This document shows positions 45,501 through 53,999 of a stretch of 64,000 bases of DNA, piece by piece; the first letter of the stretch is position 1, and the number at the start of each line of letters is the position of its first letter. The translations under genes and the position numbers were made by a program. This DNA is from Tenacibaculum dicentrarchi (lineage in GTDB: Bacteria > Bacteroidota > Bacteroidia > Flavobacteriales > Flavobacteriaceae). Location of the stretch: NCBI RefSeq assembly GCF_964036635.1, contig NZ_OZ038524.1, positions 62,001 through 126,000 on the forward strand, written 5' to 3'. The notes under the pieces were generated by a model. The model was not told the origin of the DNA. It saw nothing but the letters and a program-made list of their open reading frames with translations, and did no database searches.

Positions 45501-46064
45501 AGTGCAGGTTTTGCAACTAGTACATACAACGAATATTTTACTGTTTGGATTGATTACAATAAAGATGGTGATTTTTCAGATGCAGGCGAACAAGTTACAA
45601 CGGGAAATTCATCTAGTGCAACAAACAGAGTTGCAAATATTGTAATTCCTGAAAATGCTAAATTAGGAAAAACAAGAATGCGTGTTTCAATGAAATATAA
45701 TTCAGCATCAACTTCATGTGGAACTTTTAGAGATGGAGAAGTAGAAGATTATACCGTTAATATAATTGCTACATCAGTTATAAATACAGTAGCAACAATG
45801 AGTGTTTCAGGAGAAAATATTAAAACTCAAGAAGCATCAAACTTATCGATATATCCAAATCCATCAGTAAATTTTGTAAATGTAAATTTAGCTTCAAAAG
45901 CAAAAAATACTAGCTATAAAATTATAAATATAACAGGAAGTATTGTGCAAAAAGGTCGTTTAAATACTGCTAAATTAAATGTTACAAACCTTAGTTCAGG
46001 AATGTATATTTTAGAAGTTTATGATGGGCAAAAAGTACTAACAACAAAATTATTGAAAAAATAA
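42585..46064 (+). CDS. Secreted M4 (thermolysin-type) protease with GEVED, FN3 and T9SS domains
   Basis: This 1159-residue exported protease has a signal peptide (about 1-24), an FTP propeptide (about 40-200), an M4 catalytic domain with H389-E390-xx-H393 (AHEIGHAV), third zinc ligand E413 (AMNEGFSD) and the catalytic His in GVHTNSGVLNYWF, then FN3, GEVED, FN3 and GEVED modules, and a T9SS type A sorting domain (about 1085-1159). It should mature by propeptide cleavage and be secreted. Its tail and one GEVED segment are almost identical at DNA level to the preceding M43 gene, while the catalytic domains are unrelated. Confidence 0.95.
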   Translation: MNQNYLKTMFLSSFLLAGLTSMTAQESRELKQIKLEKSSKMPLQKAPDLIRSKLKLTSNDNLQKIKSEVDNLGFIHEKFQQKFKGVKVEFGTYTAHAKNSTLRTMDGELYDVGKVNIRPKLSKEAAFKKAIAHTGAQKYLWEQPKEAKNLGNYKKPTGELLILPREVIGTKSARLAYKFDIYTTKPLSRGDLYIDAHTGEALFFNATIKHLGEHAHSSKNLGAVNALAEKLTATLATGNADTRYSGTKSIITRLVGNSYVLRDNTRGGGINTYNSGAQPSYSTTDFTDSDNNWTAAEFNNSAKDNAALDAHWGAEMTYDYFQNKHSRNSYNGSGAAINSYVHYDNVAGGTGYDNAFWNGSVMTYGDGSSNGNEGNGYFDALTSIDVAAHEIGHAVCSNTANLAYQRESGAMNEGFSDIWGAAVEHFAKGNGNDLAPDASIWLIGDEIDRRNGSSALRSMSNPNERNQPDTYGGVNWKEPNCGTPTRSNDYCGVHTNSGVLNYWFYLLTVGGSGTNDINNVFNVDAIGMEKSAKITYRLEANYLSANSTFEDARVGSITAAEDLYGANSIEVQSVTNAWHAVGVGQAYVEDCDLVAPSNLNATNINDNGFTVTWSAVSEAVSYTVTINEITSVITDTSKVITGLVSGTIYNCSVAANCVSGESGTITSKLITTTGEIPLNYCVSKANNASDEYIQKVVLGTINNSSTGGNGYSDYTSISTSLIKGESNTITITPKWNGTVYTEGYGVWIDYNKDGDFDDAGETVFTKAKSKTTPINGTFTIPESALNGATRMRVVLKYNATPTACETNIQYGEVEDYTVVIESSQSDTTAPTAPSNLLASNITQTSLILNWTAATDNVAVTGYDVYQGATKVASTNTTTATITGLTSETNYAFSVKATDEEANISVSSAILNVTTLAIPVSYCESKGTKVSYEWIDYVAFGGMTNTTGANSGYGDFTSKVATVVQGTTNQLVLSAGFATSTYNEYFTVWIDYNKDGDFSDAGEQVTTGNSSSATNRVANIVIPENAKLGKTRMRVSMKYNSASTSCGTFRDGEVEDYTVNIIATSVINTVATMSVSGENIKTQEASNLSIYPNPSVNFVNVNLASKAKNTSYKIINITGSIVQKGRLNTAKLNVTNLSSGMYILEVYDGQKVLTTKLLKK

Positions 46065-46066
46065 GA
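45885..46066 (+). repeat. Near-identical C-terminal tract, copy 2
   Basis: This is the partner of 42194-42375. Of the five differences, two are synonymous and three change a residue. Confidence 0.9.
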
Positions 46067-46089
46067 AGCCTTTCTTATTAAATAAATAA

Positions 46090-46116
46090 AACCCGAGCAT
46101 TTGCTCGGGTTTTTTG
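46090..46116 (+). terminator. Terminator after the M4 protease gene
   Basis: The GC-rich stem AAACCCGAGCA / TGCTCGGGTTT is followed by T residues, 25 bases after the M4 stop codon. Confidence 0.9.
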
Positions 46117-46140
46117 TTTCTTTGCATTAAAATATACAAT

Positions 46141-48015
46141 ATGAATTACCTATCAGTTGAAGGCATTGCAAAAGCATATGGAGAAAAAGTGTTATTTGAA
46201 GACATTTCTTTCGGAATTAATAAAGATCAAAAAATAGCTTTTGTTGCTAAAAATGGTAGCGGTAAAACGTCTATTTTAAATATTGTAGCAGGAGTTGACA
46301 CCGCTGATACTGGACAAGTTGTTAGCCGAAAAGATATTGACATTGCTTATTTATCTCAAGCCGATAATTTAAACCCTGATTTTACTATTGAAGAAACTAT
46401 TTTTTCAACCGATAATAAAGTTTTATCAGTAATTAAACAATATGAAAAAGCGGTACAAAATCCTGACAATGTAGATGCTTTTCAAGAAGCTTTTGAATTA
46501 ATGGAGCAGCACAATGCGTGGGATTTTGAAACGCAATACACACAAATTTTATCAAAATTAAAATTAGATAACTTACAATTAAAAGTAGGAAAGTTATCTG
46601 GAGGGCAAAAAAAGCGTTTGGCATTGGCAATCGTACTAATCAAAAAACCCGATTTATTAATTTTAGATGAGCCAACAAATCATTTAGATTTAGAAATGAT
46701 TGAATGGTTAGAAGCTTTTTTCGCCAAAGAAAAAATTACCTTATTTATGGTTACACACGACCGTTATTTTTTAGAACGTGTGTGTAATGAAATTATCGAA
46801 TTAGATAACGGAAAATTATATAAATACAAAGGAAATTACTCGTATTATTTACAAAATAAAGAAGAACGTTTAGCCCTTGAAGCAACTAATTTAGGGAAGG
46901 CAAAAAGTTTATTCAAAAAAGAATTAGATTGGATGCGTCGTCAACCAAAGGCACGTACTACAAAATCGAAATCTCGTACCGATGATTTTTATGAAATCAA
47001 AGAAAAAGCACACAAACGACGTAACGAACACGAAGTTCAGTTAGAAATTAATATGGAACGCTTAGGAAGTAAAATTTTAGAGCTTCATAAAATGCACAAA
47101 TCCTTTGATGATAAAGTAATTTTAAACGGTTTCGATTATGTTTTTAAACGTGGTGAACGCATCGGAATTATCGGTAAAAATGGTACAGGAAAATCATCTT
47201 TTTTAAATATGCTTACTGGCGGAATTGAATTAGATGGTGGAAAAGTGACTATTGGTGAAACCGTTAAATTTGGATATTATACCCAAAACGGAATTGTTAT
47301 AAAACCAGGGCAAAAAGTAATTGACGTTGTTAAAGAATTTGGAGAATATATTCCGTTATCAAAAGGACGTAAAATATCTGCAGGTCAATTATTAGAACGC
47401 TTTCTTTTTGATAGAAAAAAACAACACGATTTTGTAGAAAAATTGAGTGGTGGAGAACAAAAGCGATTGTATTTATGTGCAATTTTAATTCAGAACCCAA
47501 ACTTTTTAATTTTAGATGAACCTACCAACGATTTAGATGTTGTTACCTTAAATGTATTAGAAAATTTCTTGTTAGATTATCCAGGTAATTTAATGGTAGT
47601 TTCTCACGACCGTTACTTTATGGATAAAATTGTAGATAACTTATTTGTATTTAGAGGCGAAGGAGTTATTGATAATTTCCCTGGTAATTATTCTGATTTT
47701 AGAGCTTATGAAGATTCTAAAGTAAAAGAAGCTAGAGAGGTAAAAAATGATGTGAAAAAAGTAGTTGCAACTTCCGCTAAAACAACTAAAAAAGCAGTAT
47801 TAAGTTTTGATGAAAAACGAGAATGGGGGTTGTTAGAAAAAGATATTGAAAAACTTCAGAAAAAGAAACAAGTTATTGAAACAAAGTTTATGAACGTAGA
47901 ATTTTCTACAGATGAAATTAACGATAAATCAAAAGAACTTCAAGAAATTATAGAGACTCTAGAAACTAAAGAAGAACGTTGGTTTGAGCTTTCAATGAAA
48001 ATGGAAGGGGAATAA
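46141..48015 (+). CDS. uup: ABC-F ATPase, Uup-like
   Basis: This 624-residue soluble protein has two ABC domains and no membrane part. Walker A motifs are AKNGSGKTS and GKNGTGKSS, signatures are LSGGQKKR and LSGGEQKR, and Walker B motifs are LDEPTNHLD and LDEPTNDLD. The linker is Arg-rich and a C-terminal coiled coil (about 555-620) is present, as in Uup. Uup acts in ribosome function and in DNA transposition control. The ATG at 46141 (MNYLSVEGIAKAYG) is the family start; the in-frame TTG at 46114 overlaps the preceding terminator. Confidence 0.9.
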   Translation: MNYLSVEGIAKAYGEKVLFEDISFGINKDQKIAFVAKNGSGKTSILNIVAGVDTADTGQVVSRKDIDIAYLSQADNLNPDFTIEETIFSTDNKVLSVIKQYEKAVQNPDNVDAFQEAFELMEQHNAWDFETQYTQILSKLKLDNLQLKVGKLSGGQKKRLALAIVLIKKPDLLILDEPTNHLDLEMIEWLEAFFAKEKITLFMVTHDRYFLERVCNEIIELDNGKLYKYKGNYSYYLQNKEERLALEATNLGKAKSLFKKELDWMRRQPKARTTKSKSRTDDFYEIKEKAHKRRNEHEVQLEINMERLGSKILELHKMHKSFDDKVILNGFDYVFKRGERIGIIGKNGTGKSSFLNMLTGGIELDGGKVTIGETVKFGYYTQNGIVIKPGQKVIDVVKEFGEYIPLSKGRKISAGQLLERFLFDRKKQHDFVEKLSGGEQKRLYLCAILIQNPNFLILDEPTNDLDVVTLNVLENFLLDYPGNLMVVSHDRYFMDKIVDNLFVFRGEGVIDNFPGNYSDFRAYEDSKVKEAREVKNDVKKVVATSAKTTKKAVLSFDEKREWGLLEKDIEKLQKKKQVIETKFMNVEFSTDEINDKSKELQEIIETLETKEERWFELSMKMEGE

Positions 48016-48044
48016 TTTTAAAAGAATAGTTGTTTAGAAACAGT

Positions 48045-48084
48045 AAAAAACCACGTTTAAAAATATTTTAAACGTGGTTTTTAG
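48045..48084. terminator. Bidirectional terminator
   Basis: The arms AAAAAACCACGTTTAAAA and TTTTAAACGTGGTTTTT lie between the convergent uup and exonuclease genes. Confidence 0.88.
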
Positions 48085-48101
48085 TTAATTTATTAGATAC
48101 T

Positions 48102-48821
48102 TTACACTTTTATAATATCCGATTTTTCAAGTAAAGGTTTATTTAAAAAACGCAAAATAAGTTGAGCTACTGCAACAGTATCACGTTCACAATATTCAAC
48201 AATGCGAGGCATATTTTTTTCTTGATAATACACTTGGGCTACTTCACTGCCGTCAATATCTTGCTTTGGCGAAGGAATATCTAAAATAGCAGTTAATAAT
48301 TTTAAGGAAGTATAATGTTTATAATCGCCAAATTTCCATAATTCTAAGGTGTCTAAATGTGGTATTTCCCATGGCTTTTTTCCAAATAAATTTAGTTTTT
48401 TAGGCAAGTCAATTCGGTTTATAATCATGCGACGAGCAATGTACGGAAAGTCAAACTCTTTTCCATTATGAGCACATAATAGATATTTATCTTGGCTAAA
48501 ATGCGTGTCTAATAAATTTTTAAAATCAGTTAAAATACGAGCTTCATCATCCCCAGAAAAAGAGGTGATTCTAAGCTGGTTTTCGGAAGTTTTATTGGTT
48601 AAATACCCTACGGAAATACAAATTATTTTACCAAATTCAGCCCAAATTCCTGCTTTGTGATAAAAATCTTTGGCATCAATACCATCATCTTTTCGTTTAT
48701 AATCGGTTTTTAAAGCGTAAAGTTCTTGTTTTTCTTCGGATAAATCAGAAAAAAATTCAGTTTCAGGAACAGTTTCAATATCTAAAAATAAGATGTTTTG
48801 TAAGGCTATTTTATGTAACAT
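48102..48821 (-). CDS. PolB-like 3'-5' exonuclease
   Basis: This 239-residue RNase H-fold protein matches the predicted 3'-5' exonucleases related to the PolB proofreading domain. DEDD motifs are visible: FLDIETVPE (ExoI), CAHNGKEFDFPYIA (ExoII) and YCERDTVAVAQL (ExoIII). It probably acts in DNA repair; no polymerase domain is present. Single gene, divergent from the PhoB-like regulator. Confidence 0.85.
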   Translation of the reverse strand: MLHKIALQNILFLDIETVPETEFFSDLSEEKQELYALKTDYKRKDDGIDAKDFYHKAGIWAEFGKIICISVGYLTNKTSENQLRITSFSGDDEARILTDFKNLLDTHFSQDKYLLCAHNGKEFDFPYIARRMIINRIDLPKKLNLFGKKPWEIPHLDTLELWKFGDYKHYTSLKLLTAILDIPSPKQDIDGSEVAQVYYQEKNMPRIVEYCERDTVAVAQLILRFLNKPLLEKSDIIKV

Positions 48822-49002
48822 TTTTTTCGATTAAAAGCGAGCGTTATTTTTGGTTAAAACGAGTTTGATAAAGATACAAAAAACAGCTAAGTAAATAAAA
48901 ATAGTGTAATTAAGACAATGAATAACATTTAAGCAAATGTTTATGAATAATTAAATGAACGTTAAGTTAAAGAACAAGAGGGATGATTTATAATTTTATC
49001 GT

Positions 49003-49010
49003 TACTTTTG
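49003..49010 (+). promoter_or_regulatory. -7 box for the PhoB-like regulator
   Basis: TACTTTTG lies 23 bases before the ATG at 49034. No TTG is seen at the proper distance. Confidence 0.4.
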
Positions 49011-49033
49011 GATAACATAATATAAAATGACCT

Positions 49034-49729
49034 ATGAACACGAATGATGTTAAAATTTTACTAGTTGATGATGAACCAGATATCTTAGAAATAGTAGGAT
49101 ATAACTTAAAATCAGAAGGCTATCAGGTTTTTACAGCCAACAACGGTGCGGAAGCAGTAAAATTAGCAAAAAAAGTAACTCCGCATTTAATATTATTAGA
49201 TATTATGATGCCTCAAATGGACGGTATTGAAGCCTGTGAAAAAATCAGAAATATTAAATCGTTAGAAAACGTAATTATTTCTTTTTTAACCGCTAGAGGT
49301 GAAGACTATTCGCAAATGGCTGGTTTTGATGCTGGTGCCGATGACTATATTACAAAACCTGTAAAGCCAAAAGTTTTAGTAAGTAAAATAAAGTCGTTAT
49401 TAAGACGCTTAAAAACCGAAGATAAAACCGATACAACAACAACACTAGGTGATATTATTATCAACAGAGATGAATATGTTGTATTAAAAGGCGATAAAAA
49501 AATAGCTTTACCAAGAAAAGAATTTGAATTGTTATCATTATTAACATCAAAACCAGGAAAGGTATTTAAAAGAGAGGTAATTTTAGATAGTGTTTGGGGA
49601 AATGAAGTAGTTGTAGGAGGAAGAACTATTGATGTTCATATTCGTAAGCTTCGAGAAAAAATAGGAGATGATTTTTTCAAAACTGTAAAAGGTGTTGGGT
49701 ATAAATTTGTTTTAGAAGAAGATAAATAA
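49034..49729 (+). CDS. OmpR/PhoB-family response regulator
   Basis: This 231-residue regulator has a receiver domain (D56 phospho-acceptor in LLDIMMPQMDG; K in YITKPVKPK) and a winged-helix DNA-binding domain (about 130-227, ending DFFKTVKGVGYKFV). It resembles PhoB/RprY-like regulators. It is followed by a PhoR-like kinase gene, but a hairpin with a T-run lies between them (49754-49783). Confidence 0.93.
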   Translation: MNTNDVKILLVDDEPDILEIVGYNLKSEGYQVFTANNGAEAVKLAKKVTPHLILLDIMMPQMDGIEACEKIRNIKSLENVIISFLTARGEDYSQMAGFDAGADDYITKPVKPKVLVSKIKSLLRRLKTEDKTDTTTTLGDIIINRDEYVVLKGDKKIALPRKEFELLSLLTSKPGKVFKREVILDSVWGNEVVVGGRTIDVHIRKLREKIGDDFFKTVKGVGYKFVLEEDK

Positions 49730-49753
49730 ATAAAAATAAAACTTAATAACTAT

Positions 49754-49783
49754 ATAGATTGCTGAAAGGCAATCTATTTTTTT
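49754..49783 (+). terminator. Intercistronic hairpin between regulator and kinase genes
   Basis: The 9-base stem ATAGATTGC / GCAATCTAT has a 6-base loop and is followed by seven T, ending 4 bases before the kinase ATG. It looks like a partial terminator or attenuator that would lower kinase relative to regulator. Confidence 0.6.
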
Positions 49784-49786
49784 ATC

Positions 49787-50830
49787 ATGAAAAAAATTAA
49801 AAAAACATACCGTTATGCGCTTTGGTCAGCGTTTTATTCTACAACAATTTCATTGGTTATTGCTTTAGTTTCTTATTTTGTTTTAATAGATTCATTAGGT
49901 GTTTGGGCTGTTTTTATCTTTGGGGTTTTAATGTTTATGGTTTCTTTTTTTATCATTCAATATAGAGCCGAACATTTCATTTATCAACGTGTAAAAAAGT
50001 TATATGAAGATATTTCTATTTTAGATGTAAACGATTTAGAACGAAAAGAGGTAACCACCGATGTAGAAGCGTTAACCAAAAGTTTGCAAACTTATGTAGA
50101 AGATAGAAGTAAAGAAATTGTTGTTTTAACACAAAGAGATTCTTTTAGAAGAGATTTTTTAGGAAATGTAGCTCACGAATTAAAAACGCCACTTTTTACT
50201 ATACAAGGCTATATTTTAACTCTAATTGAAGGCGCTGCCGAAGATGAAGAAATTCGTACTAAATATTTAGGAAGAGCCAATAAAGGTGTAGAAAGATTGA
50301 CCTCGATTATTAAAGATTTAGATATGCTTGCTAAATTGGAAACCGAGGGTATGAAAATGGACATTCAAACTTTTAATATTATAGAGCTTATTCAAAATGT
50401 TTTTGATTTGTTTGAAATGAAAGCCAAAAAACGAAACATTACCTTATTATTTGATACTATTTATGAATTTCCTCGTTTTGTTAGGGGTGATGTTGAACGT
50501 ATTGAACAGGTGTTAATTAACTTGGTTGTAAATTCGATTAAATATGGTAAAGTAGGCGGTGTTACTACGGCAAGTATTGAAAGTTATAACCCAAATAAAT
50601 TTATCATTAAAATAATTGATAACGGCGAAGGAATAAAAGAAGACCATCTTTCTCGTTTATTCGAGCGTTTTTACAGAGTAGATCAAAGCCGTTCACGCGA
50701 GCAAGGAGGTTCAGGTTTGGGGCTTTCTATTGTAAAGCATATTATTGAAGCTCATGATGAAACTATTTTGCTAAAAAGTGAGTATGGTAAGGGTTCAGAA
50801 TTTTCGTTTACCCTTGAAAAAGCCAATTAA
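49787..50830 (+). CDS. PhoR-like sensor histidine kinase
   Basis: This 347-residue membrane kinase has two helices near the N-terminus (about 11-33 and 38-57) with almost no periplasmic loop, so it probably senses the membrane or a partner protein. It has a HisKA domain with H130 (VAHELKTPLFTIQG) and an ATPase domain (NLVVNSIKYG, DNGEGI, GSGLGLSI). It is paired with the regulator upstream. The short N-terminus differs from classical PhoR, which has a PAS domain. Confidence 0.93.
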   Translation: MKKIKKTYRYALWSAFYSTTISLVIALVSYFVLIDSLGVWAVFIFGVLMFMVSFFIIQYRAEHFIYQRVKKLYEDISILDVNDLERKEVTTDVEALTKSLQTYVEDRSKEIVVLTQRDSFRRDFLGNVAHELKTPLFTIQGYILTLIEGAAEDEEIRTKYLGRANKGVERLTSIIKDLDMLAKLETEGMKMDIQTFNIIELIQNVFDLFEMKAKKRNITLLFDTIYEFPRFVRGDVERIEQVLINLVVNSIKYGKVGGVTTASIESYNPNKFIIKIIDNGEGIKEDHLSRLFERFYRVDQSRSREQGGSGLGLSIVKHIIEAHDETILLKSEYGKGSEFSFTLEKAN

Positions 50831-50861
50831 AAAGTTATAATAGACTGTAATAAACAAGTAC

Positions 50862-50899
50862 AAAAAAAAAGGAGCTGATTAAATCAACTCCTTTTTTAG
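50862..50899. terminator. Bidirectional terminator
   Basis: The imperfect arms AAAAAGGAGCTGATT and AATCAACTCCTTTTT (one mismatch) lie between the convergent kinase and purD genes. Confidence 0.78.
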
Positions 50900-50919
50900 T
50901 TTATAATAATTTCGATTAT

Positions 50920-52194
50920 TTATATTAAATCAAAACCAATATCTTTTCTGTAATTCATTCCTTCAAAAGAAATTTTGTCAATGCTTTTATATGATTTATC
51001 AAGGGCTTCTTGAATAGAATTTCCAAAAGAAGTAACCGCCATAACTCTTCCTCCGTTTGAAACTACTTTACCATTTTTATCGGTTGTTCCTGCATGAAAA
51101 ACAGTAGAATCTGTTGCCAATTCAAAACCTGTAATTTCTTTTCCTTTTTCGTAGGCTTCAGGATATCCGCCAGCAACTAACATTACTGTTGTTGCTGTTT
51201 GAGAGGTAACTTGGTATGATTTTTCATCCAAAGTTCTGTTTGCCACACCTTCGAATAAATCAACTAAATCAGATTCAATTCTTGGTAAAACAACCTCTGT
51301 TTCAGGATCGCCCATACGAACATTATATTCAACAACAGATGGGTTTCCGTTATCGTTCATTAGTCCGATAAAAATAAAACCACGGTAATCAATTCCATCT
51401 TTTTGTAAACCATCAATCGTTGGTTTTACTACTAAATCTTCTACTTTTTCAAGGAAATCATCCGTAGCAAAAGGAACAGGAGAAATAGCACCCATTCCAC
51501 CAGTATTTAAACCAACATCGCCTTCGCCAATACGTTTGTAATCTTTTGCTGAAGGTAAAATTTTATAATTTTTTCCATCGGTTAAAACAAATACCGATAG
51601 TTCAATTCCTTTTAAAAACTCTTCAATAACAACAGTTGCCGAAGCTTCTCCGAATTTTTCGTTTGAAAGCATTTCTTTTAATTCTGATTTTGCCTCTGCT
51701 AAATCATTTAAAATTAAAACACCTTTACCACCGGCTAATCCATCAGCTTTTAAAACATACGGAGGCGCTAAGGTTTCTAAAAAAGCTTGTCCTTTTGCTA
51801 GTGTTTGGGCAGTAAATGATTCATACCTTGCGGTAGGAATATTGTGCTTAATCATAAATTGTTTCGAAAAATCTTTACTTCCTTCTAGTAAAGCACCATC
51901 TTTTTTAGGACCAATTATAGCAATGTCTTTTAATTGCTGATCAGCTAAAAAGAAATCGTGAATACCTGCTACTAAAGGCGCTTCAGGCCCTACAACAACC
52001 ATATTAATTTGGTGTTGTAAAACTACTTCTTTTACTTGATTAAAATTGGTTGGGTTGATAGCAATATTTGTAGCTACAGCGCTTGTACCTGCGTTACCAG
52101 GAGCTACAAAAAGCTTTTTTGTTTTGGTACTTTCTGAAAGCTTTTTTGCAAAGGAATGCTCTCTTCCTCCTGATCCTAAAATTAAGATATTCAT
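50920..52194 (-). CDS. purD: Phosphoribosylamine-glycine ligase
   Basis: This purine-pathway ATP-grasp enzyme of 424 residues makes GAR. N-terminus MNILILGSGGREHSFA, the ATP-grasp region LKADGLAGGKGVLI, and the family patch RMGDPETEVVLPRI are present. The ATG at 52194 fits the family start; an in-frame start at 52239 is upstream of a TATATTTG box (52223-52230) and adds a non-conserved stretch. Single gene on the minus strand. Confidence 0.96.
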   Translation of the reverse strand: MNILILGSGGREHSFAKKLSESTKTKKLFVAPGNAGTSAVATNIAINPTNFNQVKEVVLQHQINMVVVGPEAPLVAGIHDFFLADQQLKDIAIIGPKKDGALLEGSKDFSKQFMIKHNIPTARYESFTAQTLAKGQAFLETLAPPYVLKADGLAGGKGVLILNDLAEAKSELKEMLSNEKFGEASATVVIEEFLKGIELSVFVLTDGKNYKILPSAKDYKRIGEGDVGLNTGGMGAISPVPFATDDFLEKVEDLVVKPTIDGLQKDGIDYRGFIFIGLMNDNGNPSVVEYNVRMGDPETEVVLPRIESDLVDLFEGVANRTLDEKSYQVTSQTATTVMLVAGGYPEAYEKGKEITGFELATDSTVFHAGTTDKNGKVVSNGGRVMAVTSFGNSIQEALDKSYKSIDKISFEGMNYRKDIGFDLI

Positions 52195-52235
52195 GGTATG
52201 TTGTGTTGTTGTGTTATCAATGCAAATATAAAATA

Positions 52236-52271
52236 ACAAAAAAGGCTATTTAAAAAAATAGCCTTTTTTGT
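52236..52271 (-). terminator. Terminator between the DUF6909-like gene and purD
   Basis: The arms AAAAAAGGCTATT and AATAGCCTTTTTT form a hairpin downstream (minus strand) of the gene ending at 52283, directly upstream of the purD promoter region. Confidence 0.82.
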
Positions 52272-52282
52272 TGAAATAATTA

Positions 52283-53962
52283 TTAAAATATCTGTTCTAG
52301 TATTTTTTGTGTAATGGCATAAGTTGGTGTAACGCCACTCATTCCTAAACCTCCAGAGGCAAGAGTTGCTCCTGTTTCTAGTGGGTTGTCAGATGCGTAA
52401 TAAGCATATCGAACTTTTACATCTTCACGGATATTTCCTCTAATTTTAGAGGCCGATTGAATGGCTTTCTGATAATGTGCGCCTTCCATTTCTAAACCAA
52501 TTACATTCCAGGTAGAATCATGGAAAAATTCAAGTAAATCTTTATTTTGTAAAGAGGTTCCTAGTACACTAACCATCGTTCCTTCAAAAACATTTACGCC
52601 AAAGCCTTCTAAATCTTCTTTAGTTAATTCATTTTCAAAAGGATAATTATCGGCAGTACCTTCAAAAATATGTGCCGAAGGAATCATAATATCACCTTTT
52701 CCTCCTTCTAAAATTCCTGCTTTCCCCATAATAGAAACCGAATCAACATTTAAATGAACTGTTTTTTCAGCGGTTTTATAAGGTTTTAGTAATTCATCCA
52801 TTGTTTCAAAAGCTTGTTCACCAAAAGCATAATCCATTACAATAATAACAGGTTTTTGCTCGGCAGAATTTACTTTCTTAAAAGAAGTTGTTTTAATATC
52901 TATTTTTTCAGTATCAATAATTTGAACATTGATATTTGTTCCTGAAGTATCTTTTAAATAAATTAATCCATTTTTAGACGCATAGTTTTTAACAGTTTTT
53001 TGTAAAGACTCACTGTTAGAATTACTCAATACTTCAAAAATTTCAAAACCTTTGTGTTTTTTAAATTCTTGAGGCAAGGCACTTTTAGCATAAATGCTAT
53101 TCATAACACTGTGCATATTTGCACTAATAATATGAATAGGACGCTCTAATAAATTGTTGTCAAGTAATGTTTTTTTAATGCTATTTGCCCAAATTTCACC
53201 ATAAAAATGATGCCCAATTTCTTCAATTAGAGCGGTACTAAATTTTACAGAACGTTTTTGTTCGTTTGCAGTTTCGTTAATAGCTAATTTACCTAACCAG
53301 TAAATTAAATGGAAAAATCTGTTTGGTTTTTCTTCGGATGCAAAGGTATTATAGGCTTCGTAAACCTCATCGTAAGTTCGTCCTAGAATGTTTCCAAGAT
53401 GTACCACAATTACGTCTTTTTCTTGGTCTGAAAGCGTTTTGTTATAAAGAACAACATCTTCTAAAAGAAGCCATTCTCTAATAAAACCATCTTCGTTATC
53501 AGAAATAACACGGTCTTTTATTTTGTGAGATTCAATAAATAAAAAGGTAATATGAGTAAGAATATCGTAAATTTCAGAACGCCCACGTGTAATTTCGATA
53601 TTCATTTGATCTTTATCAATACGGTAACAATTTCTTCTTCTTTTAGGAGGAATAATTGTTTCAAATTTTGAATTTCGATATCCTTCATCGGCAGTTAAAT
53701 TGATAAACTGACACTCTTCAATACCTTCAGGTAATCGTTCAATAATGTAAACCAAACCATTTAATTCGGTTTTATCTTCGGCAATTGAACCATAAATTTC
53801 GGGTCTTAATTGCAGTAATGATTTACGCAATGTTTCTCCTGAAATTCCCATGGGTTTATAAAAACCACGACTAAATAAATGACGCATTGAAATGTATAAT
53901 TTTTCAATAGCGTTGGTTGATTCTTGCGCTCTACTACGTTCTTTATGGTTGGGTTTTGACAT
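52283..53962 (-). CDS. Nucleoside-phosphorylase-like protein (DUF6909-like)
   Basis: This 559-residue cytoplasmic protein is not a standard enzyme. From memory it corresponds to the flavobacterial family DUF6909. The N-terminal half (1-270) is helical, and begins with a basic region. The C-terminal part (about 290-559) has patterns of the PNP/UDP phosphorylase fold: SANMHSVMNSI, SVSIMGKAGILEGGKGDIMI, and VIGLEMEGAHYQKAI, similar to the MExxA purine/ribose-binding motif. It may bind a nucleoside or nucleotide. The ATG at 53962 is chosen because a TATCTTTG box covers the in-frame TTG at 53977. Confidence 0.7.
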   Translation of the reverse strand: MSKPNHKERSRAQESTNAIEKLYISMRHLFSRGFYKPMGISGETLRKSLLQLRPEIYGSIAEDKTELNGLVYIIERLPEGIEECQFINLTADEGYRNSKFETIIPPKRRRNCYRIDKDQMNIEITRGRSEIYDILTHITFLFIESHKIKDRVISDNEDGFIREWLLLEDVVLYNKTLSDQEKDVIVVHLGNILGRTYDEVYEAYNTFASEEKPNRFFHLIYWLGKLAINETANEQKRSVKFSTALIEEIGHHFYGEIWANSIKKTLLDNNLLERPIHIISANMHSVMNSIYAKSALPQEFKKHKGFEIFEVLSNSNSESLQKTVKNYASKNGLIYLKDTSGTNINVQIIDTEKIDIKTTSFKKVNSAEQKPVIIVMDYAFGEQAFETMDELLKPYKTAEKTVHLNVDSVSIMGKAGILEGGKGDIMIPSAHIFEGTADNYPFENELTKEDLEGFGVNVFEGTMVSVLGTSLQNKDLLEFFHDSTWNVIGLEMEGAHYQKAIQSASKIRGNIREDVKVRYAYYASDNPLETGATLASGGLGMSGVTPTYAITQKILEQIF

Positions 53963-53974
53963 TTTTTTTGGGTT

Positions 53975-53982
53975 CAAAGATA
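53975..53982 (-). promoter_or_regulatory. -7 box for the DUF6909-like gene
   Basis: The minus strand reads TATCTTTG, ending 12 bases before the ATG at 53962. Confidence 0.5.
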
Positions 53983-53999
53983 CAAATATGTTAGAGATG

